From RGIG1902 sp034926865 (GTDB lineage: Bacteria; Bacillota; Clostridia; Oscillospirales; Butyricicoccaceae), in the NCBI GenBank assembly GCA_034926865.1, contig JAYFQP010000023.1, positions 1-56,263 on the forward strand: a stretch of DNA of 56,263 bases, read 5' to 3'. The notes below the pieces were generated by a model. It made no database searches. It saw only the letters and a program-made list of their open reading frames with translations, and was not told where the DNA came from. This document shows, piece by piece, positions 50,346 to 56,263 of the stretch; the first letter of the stretch is position 1; each line of letters opens with the position of its first letter. Position numbers and translations under genes: made by a program.

Positions 50346-51866
50346 TTATTCCGGCATTTTCAATGTAAAGAAGAATTGCACTCCGCCTTCGACATTTTCA
50401 GCGCCGTAGGAGCTTCCGTGCTTTTGAAGAATTTCGCGGCAAATTGTCAAGCCCAGTCCGGTTCCTCCTGTTTTTCTGGTTCTGGACTGGTCTGTTCGAT
50501 AGAACTGATCCCATATTCTTTCCAGATCAGCTTCTTCAATATGGGGTCCTTCGTTAAAAACGGAGATTTTAACGAGATCCTTTTCATTTTCAGATTTTAA
50601 AACAATAGTTCCGTGTATGGGGGTATTTTTTATTGCGTTCGACAAAAAATTTGCAATCACCTGCTCAATACCATGCCGATCTGCGCAAACGATGGCAGGG
50701 GCAGCTCCGCACTTAATGCAAAAATTAATCTTATGCTCACGTATAACAACACAGAATTTGTCCGCAATTTGGTTTATCAACTCCGAGCTGTCAAAATTCT
50801 CCTGATTCAGTTCATGCGTATCGGACTCGAGGCGGGACAAATCCAACAGGTCCAGTACCAGCTTGTCCAACTGGTCTATCTCCCCTATCATGATTATCTC
50901 AGCGCTCTGCAACTCATGAGCCGGGAGCCGATGATCTTCCATCATCTCCAAATAGCCGCGGATGAGTGTCAGCGGTGTTTTAAATTCGTGTGAGACCGCT
51001 GCGATAAAGTTCTTCCTCATTCGATCGATCTCGAGTTGAGTATTCAGATCATTTTGCAGCTTTCCGTTTGCTTCTTGGAGCTGGCCAATAGTATCATTTA
51101 GCTTTTCAGCCAGATAATTAATGCTATTTGCCAGATCTCCCAGTTCGTCTTTGGCTTTATAGTCGCACTTCTGTGTGAAGTCCATACCGATCATGTGCGC
51201 CGCTGTGTCCCGGATTTTCAAAACCGGCTTGGTTACCAGATGAGAGATAACTGCTGACAGCGCAATTGCCACAATTGCAACAATGCCAAACAAATATCCG
51301 CTGTATGTCTTCATAACCGCATAGTTTTCATCAGTATAGACCTCTTTTGTAATGGCCACAAAAGATGATTCTGCCTGTAAGCCCGTTTCCTCATCATTGA
51401 AATACATGGGACAACAAATTCCGATATATCTTGTCGCCAAATGAAAGGAATTTTGAATTCTGAAGCTCTGACCACTGTTTGGATACGAGCTTGTATTGAC
51501 CTGTCCGCTGCTAAACAGCTCCTTAACATAGTCAAGATAAGAACGGTTCAGGTTGGTGGTATTGTCGGATGCCTGTTCAATCTCAAAGCTTTTGTTATTT
51601 AGAATAAGACAGCAGCAACTGTTCTCCTCCGCATAGCGATTAAGGGCAGATATAATTTTACTTGTCTCACCTTGGGTTTGCTGATAGGGTATCATAAACG
51701 TATAGATTTTTCCCAGCAGATCGTCAACCCGTGCTTTGGTGTAGTCGGTGGTCATATAGTTTCTGCTGACGATCAGAAACTGTGCAGCTACCACAATTCC
51801 CATAAGCAGCACCAAGGATGTTGCGACGAGCAGCGTAAGCTTCCAGGTAATTTTCTTTCGAAACAT
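50346..51866 (-). CDS. Sensor histidine kinase
   Basis: 506 aa from the ATG at 51866. Two membrane helices (about residues 12-32 and 185-207) enclose an extracytoplasmic sensor domain. A HAMP domain (VTKPVLKIRDTAAHMIGMDFTQKCDYKAKDELGDLANSINYLAEKL), H-box (FIAAVSHEFKTPLTLIRGYLEMM), N-box (VIANFLSNAIKNTP), and G-boxes (GTGLGLTICREILQKHG) follow. The start overlaps the stop of its response regulator (TGATG). The kinase is complete; its signal is unknown. Confidence 0.94.
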   Translation of the reverse strand: MFRKKITWKLTLLVATSLVLLMGIVVAAQFLIVSRNYMTTDYTKARVDDLLGKIYTFMIPYQQTQGETSKIISALNRYAEENSCCCLILNNKSFEIEQASDNTTNLNRSYLDYVKELFSSGQVNTSSYPNSGQSFRIQNSFHLATRYIGICCPMYFNDEETGLQAESSFVAITKEVYTDENYAVMKTYSGYLFGIVAIVAIALSAVISHLVTKPVLKIRDTAAHMIGMDFTQKCDYKAKDELGDLANSINYLAEKLNDTIGQLQEANGKLQNDLNTQLEIDRMRKNFIAAVSHEFKTPLTLIRGYLEMMEDHRLPAHELQSAEIIMIGEIDQLDKLVLDLLDLSRLESDTHELNQENFDSSELINQIADKFCVVIREHKINFCIKCGAAPAIVCADRHGIEQVIANFLSNAIKNTPIHGTIVLKSENEKDLVKISVFNEGPHIEEADLERIWDQFYRTDQSRTRKTGGTGLGLTICREILQKHGSSYGAENVEGGVQFFFTLKMPE

Positions 51867-52573
51867 CAAAAGCACCCCATATCATCAGGCTCCTGATTTT
51901 TTAACGCAAAGCAGTATCCCCGGCTGCGTACATTTTGAATCAGATCTTTTTGATCCAGCAGTTTTTCACGTAGTCTTTTAATATGTGTATCCACTGTTCT
52001 GGGATCACCATCATATTCGAATCCCCATACCTTGTCCAAAATCTGTTCTTTTGAGAGAATTATGCCTTTATTTTGAATGAGCAGAAGCAATAGATCGTTT
52101 TCCTTGCGCGTCAGCAAAATGGGCGCGTTGTGGATAAAAACCTCACTGCTTGCCAGATTCACCTTTAGTCCGTCATATTCAACTACATTGGTGTTTTTGC
52201 TGACTATTCCATCTACCCTCTTCATTAACGCATTGGCTCTGGCAGCAAGTACTTTCAAGCTGAAAGGCTTGGTAACATATTCATCCGCACCGTATTCGAA
52301 CCCCCGGAGCTTATCCTCCTCCTGTGTTTTTGCGGTTAGCATGATTACCGGAACATCTGAGTTTTCCCGTAAAATTTCACAGACCCGAAGTCCGTCCAGC
52401 TCAGGCAGCATAATATCCAGAAAGACGAGATCGACCTTTTCCTTTTTAAAGATCATGATAGCATCCTGCCCGGTCTCAGCCTCTATGATATTAAATCCTT
52501 CATCTGTAAAATAGAGATTCAGCATTTTCCTGATTTTCGCATCATCCTCTACAATTAATAAATTCTTCTTCAT
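51866..52573 (-). CDS. OmpR/PhoB-family response regulator
   Basis: 235 aa. Receiver domain with acidic pair EDD (residues 9-11), phosphorylation Asp in VDLVFLDIMLPELDG (about 53), Thr in VIMLTAK and Lys in VTKPFS. A winged helix follows from about residue 130 with VDTHIKRLREKL and VRSRGYCF. It is coupled by ATGA overlap to the upstream XRE gene and by TGATG to the kinase. Candidate target: the tandem octamers before the DHHW gene. Confidence 0.95.
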   Translation of the reverse strand: MKKNLLIVEDDAKIRKMLNLYFTDEGFNIIEAETGQDAIMIFKKEKVDLVFLDIMLPELDGLRVCEILRENSDVPVIMLTAKTQEEDKLRGFEYGADEYVTKPFSLKVLAARANALMKRVDGIVSKNTNVVEYDGLKVNLASSEVFIHNAPILLTRKENDLLLLLIQNKGIILSKEQILDKVWGFEYDGDPRTVDTHIKRLREKLLDQKDLIQNVRSRGYCFALKNQEPDDMGCF

Positions 52574-52788
52574 ATACGCTCTTCTTTATCCTCCACAAAT
52601 TCCACGACATCTTCAATCCGGCAATGTAAAACGCTACAAATGCGCAACAGCATTTCGAGATTGACAGACTCGTCTCTACCCAATTTTGCCAATGTTGTCG
52701 TAGATAAATGAGCAAGTTCACGCAGTTCTATTTTTTTCATGCTTCTATCGAGCATTAAGTGCCATAAGGGTTTATAACTGATTTTCAT
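52570..52788 (-). CDS. Small XRE-family (Cro/C1, YozG-like) regulator
   Basis: 72 aa: MKISYKPLWHLMLDRSMKKIELRELAHLSTTTLAKLGRDESVNLEMLLRICSVLHCRIEDVVEFVEDKEERI, a complete five-helix Cro/C1 domain. The start at 52788 matches other members (MxISYxPLW) and follows GAGAGTGAG; the longer frame to 52881 has no support. It is the first gene of the operon with the response regulator and kinase, so it may control or autoregulate that operon. Confidence 0.85.
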   Translation of the reverse strand: MKISYKPLWHLMLDRSMKKIELRELAHLSTTTLAKLGRDESVNLEMLLRICSVLHCRIEDVVEFVEDKEERI

Positions 52789-53076
52789 TTTCTCACTCTC
52801 TGTTTCAATCAATTTAGCCATAGCATAAACCAAGCGAGGAGATTTTACAGTGCGCTTTTTTACAATAGAATCATAACACATTAGTACTTATATCGCAACT
52901 CAAATCTGAAATATGCAATTATAAGTTTTAAAATTCGCATTTGTGTTCTGTATAAAAACTGAATATTTCGGATACGCATTTACTCAACACGCTAAAATTC
53001 ATGACGGTATCTGCATGCTGCCTGTTCAAAGTCGTTAGCCGATTTAATTCTGTCTCAAAAACAGAGAATAGCAGCG

Positions 53077-53280
53077 TCACCCTGCTATTTTGGGCGGTAT
53101 CCCCACCAGCATATGCACATGGTCGGGACATATTTCTGCTTCTATTATTTTTAGTATTTTTTCTACTGCTTCACACTTCTCATGGTAAAACACTTTCCGG
53201 CGATACTTTGGCGCAAACACAATATGATATTAGCAATTCCACTTTGTATGCGATAAACTGTTGATGTCGTTCGGACTCAT
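53077..53280 (-). pseudogene. tnpA: IS200/IS605-type transposase TnpA remnant
   Basis: Reading the minus strand from ATG at 53280: MSPNDINSLSHTKWNC, an in-frame TAA where Gln is expected, then YHIVFAPKYRRKVFYHEK. A short internal deletion follows, then IIEAEICPDHVHMLVGIPP and a stop at 53077. This is the N-terminal half of TnpA with its HUH motif (HVH), interrupted by a nonsense mutation and lacking the C-terminal catalytic Tyr region. No terminal hairpins or TnpB are visible, so the element is dead. It is a sign of past transposition here. Confidence 0.8.
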
Positions 53281-53572
53281 CTGAATCTCCTCCCTTTGTT
53301 GTTTGTGCAGTTACGTTCGGAATCGAAATAAAACCGGATTTTTAAGGGCATTTCGTGACATCGGAATGCTCTTTTGCTGTAGTCTGAAGATGTTTCCGAT
53401 ACGAAGGATAAAATCCGCCATTTAAATGTTCCCACGTGACCAAATGCAACGCGCTTGTCTGCTCCGATTCGGCATATACTGAAATAGACATCAAATTGAA
53501 GAATATCAGCATGGATATGCAGTTCCCGCTATAGCTCTTAAATCCAATATGTGAAAGGATACACGAACAATT
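53281..53572. other. Intergenic region with possible coding remnant
   Basis: Between the IS remnant and the Ntn hydrolase. On the minus strand around 53345-53490 a protein-like stretch reads YAESEQTSALHLVTWEH and NGGFYPSYRKHLQ with no start or recognisable family; it may be the end of a lost gene. A ribosome site GAAAGGA before 53573 is 13 nt from the ATG. The stretch 52789-53076, on the other side of the remnant, shows no gene; it should contain the promoter of the XRE operon. Confidence 0.35.
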
Positions 53573-54565
53573 ATGTGCACTGCGATTACGTTACAGTCTG
53601 AACAAAAGGAAATATTTTTTGGCCGAACCATGGACTTTTCATACGATATCGATCCCAGCCTTTATATCATACGTAAAAACAATACATGGAATAATATTTT
53701 AAACGGGAAACAAATTTTCGATCATTATCGTTTTATCGGGATCGGACAGGAAACTGATGGAGTCTTTGCTTTTTTTGATGGAGTGAACGAAAGAGGCTTT
53801 GGAGCGGCGGCATTATATTTTGCCGGTTATGCCCAATATGATCCGCAAATCAACAACCCGTACAAGGAGTCGATTTCATCTGTGGATTTTCTCCACTTCA
53901 TCTTAGGTCAATGCGAATCCATCGGAGATCTAGAGCGATTGCTGCCGCATATCTCCATTGTCGGCTACTCAGATCCAGTGACAAATACGGTAGCACCTTT
54001 GCATTGGATTGCAACGGATGTAAGCGGTCAATGTGTGGTTGTTGAGAAAACCGCAAAAGGGATGGCATTATTTAAAAACACCATCGGTGTAGTGGCTAAC
54101 AGCCCCGATTTCTCATGGCATATGACCAATCTACGCAATTATATGGATGTATCGCCAACGCAGAATCAGGAAACTTTTTGGGGAGGAGTTAGGTTAACGC
54201 CGTTTGGCCAGGGAGCGGGAACTATGCCGCTGCCAGGAGGATATACCTCACCGGAGCGATTTGTCAAGGCAGCGTACCAAATAAGCCATGTGCCGACGCC
54301 TAGAAACCGGATTGAAGCTATCATGACATGTTTTCACATAGCAGAAGGGGTAACCATTCCCAAAGGCATTGTTATAACGGATCGAGGGACGTATGATTAT
54401 ACTCGATATACAGCCTTTGTGAACATGAATACCGGTGAATACTTCTTCAAAACGTATGACAGTGCTCACATATCAGTTGCAAGCCTCTGGGGAAATAATC
54501 AAAATGGCATGGAACCTATCTGTTTAGGAAAACTGTCACGTCCGGTTCAATTTAAACCAGTTTAA
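53573..54565 (+). CDS. Choloylglycine hydrolase family protein, penicillin V acylase-like
   Basis: 330 aa Ntn hydrolase. After loss of Met1, Cys2 is the nucleophile (MCTAITL); Arg18 and Asp21 (FGRTMDF), Asn176 (VVANSPDF) and Arg229 (TSPERF) complete the family active site. Residue 82 is Tyr (AALYFAG) where bile salt hydrolases have Asn and penicillin V acylases have Tyr, so it is more likely a PVA-type or other linear-amide (for example acyl-homoserine lactone) hydrolase than a true bile salt hydrolase. There is no signal peptide, so the enzyme is cytoplasmic. It stands alone. Confidence 0.88.
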   Translation: MCTAITLQSEQKEIFFGRTMDFSYDIDPSLYIIRKNNTWNNILNGKQIFDHYRFIGIGQETDGVFAFFDGVNERGFGAAALYFAGYAQYDPQINNPYKESISSVDFLHFILGQCESIGDLERLLPHISIVGYSDPVTNTVAPLHWIATDVSGQCVVVEKTAKGMALFKNTIGVVANSPDFSWHMTNLRNYMDVSPTQNQETFWGGVRLTPFGQGAGTMPLPGGYTSPERFVKAAYQISHVPTPRNRIEAIMTCFHIAEGVTIPKGIVITDRGTYDYTRYTAFVNMNTGEYFFKTYDSAHISVASLWGNNQNGMEPICLGKLSRPVQFKPV

Positions 54566-54676
54566 CCGCACTGCTGGTCCGCTCACACCTCAGTTACGTG
54601 TGTTTTTACAGCCTCTGAAAAAATAAAAAGCGGAGTAAAATCAAGAAAACAGAATAAAAAGCGAGATAGAAAAAAT

Positions 54677-54702
54677 CAGAGCCGTCAAGTTCTACGACTC
54701 TG
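54677..54702 (-). terminator. Terminator downstream of the toroid-repeat gene
   Basis: Minus strand CAGAGTCGT-(8 nt)-ACGGCTCTG, a 9-bp stem with one G-T pair, followed by ATTTTTT. It lies about 170 bp after the stop at 54871. The rest of 54566-54870 contains no recognisable gene. Confidence 0.75.
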
Positions 54703-54870
54703 AGAGTGTATCATTTGCTCAATTTAGATGTGGGTTCTGATTATGGCTCAACACCCAAAATTAATCTATCTGATAATTGAAATTTAGCGGTAAAAAGAAT
54801 GCCCTGAGAATCATCATTATAAACCGACCTTTACACATACTGAAGGATTCTAAAAGTGTGCATAGCTGAT

Positions 54871-55800
54871 TTAATCTTCTATCCTTCCAAAGGCCTTAAG
54901 CAAAAGCATGTTTTTTATTGCAAGATCGGCTTGCCACCAATTTTCACTAATTGCAAATTCTCTCTCGTAGTTACCCCAACTCCATGTGATATTCCAAACT
55001 CCTTCTGCATTCCTAGAATTTATAAAATAATCTAACTCTTTATTTAGAATTTCTTTGTTTTCTTCATATAAAACGTTATCCTGTGATTGAATATACCGCG
55101 AAGGTCGAAATGAATATCCGTTCCAATTGTTTGCATCTTGCTTGATTAGCTCTCGAACCTGCTTATGAAATGTCAAGCATAAATTTGTATAATTAAACTG
55201 GTTTTGTAAATTTGCTTCATGGATATACGAAAGCATCTCTGATACACATAGAAGCGGATGCATTTCGAGCTGTGGATCTTTCAAAAATGAATCAGCTAAA
55301 TTGTGTGTAATATCTAATGCATCATTATAAATCGTACTATCTTTTGCAGAAAATTGCAGAAGAAACCCACCTAAAATGGCAGTGGGATTATATTTACTGC
55401 GAGTTGGTTGATCGGAATTGGTATTCCACCACGGAGCATGAGGATAATCATTATTGGATGCAACCGTATTATTCCATCGATCGTTTTCGAAATTCGACTT
55501 GCTTTCTAAATATCTAATAATTCCCTCAATCAAAGGATTTCGCTGATCATCAAAATTGATTTCTTTAAGAATTCTGATCGCTGTTGCAGTTTGGATCGGA
55601 GTAGAATTGGGATTCCAAGAGTCCGCTTCCAGCGCATGTCCAAAACCACCATCAGAATTCTGATATGCTAATAGAGCATCTAATACATCTGTTTTGCTAC
55701 CATCCTCAAAGTGATACTGCCATCTAACTAAATCCAAATGGCGAGCATTTCGGTATATCCAGTTTTTCGTAAGATTAAAATCTAATTTTGATAATTTCAC
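54871..55800 (-). CDS. Prenyltransferase/squalene-cyclase-like alpha-toroid protein
   Basis: 309 aa, GTG start with AAAGGAG 10 nt upstream. The segment LLAYQNSDGGFGHALEAD is a QW-type repeat of the (alpha/alpha) toroid fold, and NAEGVWNITWSWG near the C-terminus a second, looser one. Helical repeats lie between. No DxDD cyclase motif and no zinc-binding prenyltransferase residues are evident, so enzymatic activity is doubtful. Cytoplasmic; function unknown. AT-rich compared with the flagellar genes, consistent with a region near an integration site. Confidence 0.7.
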   Translation of the reverse strand: MKLSKLDFNLTKNWIYRNARHLDLVRWQYHFEDGSKTDVLDALLAYQNSDGGFGHALEADSWNPNSTPIQTATAIRILKEINFDDQRNPLIEGIIRYLESKSNFENDRWNNTVASNNDYPHAPWWNTNSDQPTRSKYNPTAILGGFLLQFSAKDSTIYNDALDITHNLADSFLKDPQLEMHPLLCVSEMLSYIHEANLQNQFNYTNLCLTFHKQVRELIKQDANNWNGYSFRPSRYIQSQDNVLYEENKEILNKELDYFINSRNAEGVWNITWSWGNYEREFAISENWWQADLAIKNMLLLKAFGRIED

Positions 55801-55966
55801 TTTGCTTATACTCCTTTATCAAAAGTGAATATTTCTCTTTACACAATTACTCACCATGTTTGAAAATTGGGTATCATGCCAGTAACAAACGTTTCCACTG
55901 ATTTTTGTGTTAACCCCAACACCTTTAATATATATAATCTGAACTGAGTATACAATAAAAATCAAA

Positions 55967-56011
55967 ATAATAAAAGGACTCAAACCGTGATGGTTCAAAT
56001 CCTTTTATTAT
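55967..56011 (-). terminator. Terminator of the (former) tRNA gene
   Basis: ATAATAAAAGGA / TCCTTTTATTAT, a perfect 12-bp stem; inside it AACC/GGTT can pair again. On the minus strand it lies 11 bases after the CCA end of the tRNA-Pro fragment, followed by TTTTG. It is probably the original terminator of the tRNA gene. Confidence 0.8.
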
Positions 56012-56021
56012 CTTTATAAAT

Positions 56022-56066
56022 TGGTCCGAGTGACAGGATTCGAACCTGCGGCATCGTGCTCCCAAA
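56022..56066 (-). other. 3' half of a tRNA-Pro(TGG) gene: attachment site of an integrated element
   Basis: Minus strand 56066-56022 carries an anticodon loop TTTGGGA (anticodon TGG, Pro), 3' anticodon strand GCACG, variable loop ATGCC, T arm GCAGG-TTCGAAT-CCTGT, 3' acceptor strand CACTCGG, discriminator A and CCA. Upstream of the loop there is no CGTGC to close the anticodon stem and no D arm or 5' acceptor strand CCGAGTG. A break exactly in the anticodon loop is typical of tyrosine-recombinase integration into tRNA genes. The chromosomal flank is on the left, so the element extends to the right beyond the window, where the intact tRNA-Pro should be. Confidence 0.82.
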
Positions 56067-56263
56067 TTGCTGTCCAAACTTTTTTACACTCGTTTATAGC
56101 CATTTCTGGTCATTTCCGCTCTGTTTTCCTTACTCTTTGACACTCTTTGAAGCACTGTTTCCACGTGTTCCACGTCTGACTGTGGTAATCTATGTGGTCA
56201 AAAACCATTGTGGTGCAAGGGGTTCATCTGCCCGTATAACTAAATAATGGTAATCGAAGTGGT
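56067..56263. mobile_element. Terminal ~200 bp of an integrated element
   Basis: Sequence right of the tRNA fragment has no convincing gene. It has a direct repeat GTGGTAATCtatGTGGT (about 56181-56197) and aTGGTAATCgaaGTGGT (about 56247-56263), plus another GTGGT between them, resembling arm-type integrase binding sites near an element end. Type (phage, ICE or island) cannot be told from the visible part. Confidence 0.55.

Noticed and set aside
52928..53131. 67-codon minus-strand frame
   Set aside because: Overlaps the IS200 remnant in a different frame and matches nothing recognisable.
1617..54702. Inverted repeats as possible CRISPR or toxin-antitoxin signals
   Set aside because: No regularly spaced direct repeats with unique spacers, no cas genes and no toxin-antitoxin pair; the repeats are single terminators.
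56056..56247. 63-codon plus-strand frame at the right edge
   Set aside because: Antisense to the tRNA fragment and covers the repeat region; very Phe/Leu/Pro-rich shadow frame without ribosome site.

Overview
The window looks like chromosomal DNA of an anaerobic Clostridia-type Firmicute, probably of the Oscillospiraceae/Ruminococcaceae kind. The evidence is moderate GC, strong AGGAGG ribosome sites, a Bacillus/Clostridium-style flagellar gene order (flgM-flgN-flgK-flgL-yviE-fliW-csrA-hag; FliY instead of FliN), and neighbours such as PrpF, MBOAT/DHHW acylation genes and an XRE/OmpR/kinase trio. No species can be named from sequence alone.

Bases 1-25071, minus strand: one large flagellar locus. 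Read in the transcribed direction it runs flgB-flgC-fliE-fliF-fliG-fliH-fliI-fliJ-fliK-flgD-flgE, fliM-fliY-fliO-fliP-fliQ-fliR-flhB-flhA-sigma28-two FlgG-type rod genes, then flgM-flgN-flgK-flgL-yviE-fliW-csrA and two tandem flagellin genes, the second cut by the window edge. Upstream of flgB lies a good sigma-A promoter followed by a clear class I cyclic-di-GMP riboswitch. Sigma-28 promoter candidates precede flgM, flagellin and (plus strand) fliD. Both flagellin leaders carry the same hairpin with GGA in its loop plus GGA in the Shine-Dalgarno, the arrangement expected for CsrA control, and csrA and fliW are adjacent.

Bases 25670-30531, plus strand: late flagellar genes fliD-fliS-fliT, then flbD/swrD-motA-motB. 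A broken small gene and terminators follow.

Bases 31168-39781, minus strand: a polyamine island. The order is paiA-like acetyltransferase, then a perfect-consensus promoter and a ~390-nt hairpin-rich leader ending in an intrinsic terminator, then speD-speA-speE-speB-carboxynorspermidine synthase-carboxynorspermidine decarboxylase-aspartate kinase. Two complete routes from putrescine to spermidine sit in one operon, together with an enzyme that leads to aspartate semialdehyde, the substrate of the second route. This operon and its unexplained leader are the most unusual part of the window.

Bases 39925-46911: a membrane GGDEF diguanylate cyclase (a possible source of the ligand for the flgB riboswitch), a DUF2383-like four-helix protein, a zinc-ribbon/TPR membrane protein, a PrpF-family isomerase, a radical SAM protein and a small membrane protein.

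Bases 47193-56263: an MBOAT acyltransferase with a DHHW/SGNH partner (exopolymer O-acylation), an XRE regulator-response regulator-histidine kinase operon, an IS200-type transposase remnant, a penicillin V acylase-like Ntn hydrolase, a toroid-repeat protein, and finally the 3' half of a tRNA-Pro gene. That fragment marks the end of an integrated element extending beyond the window.
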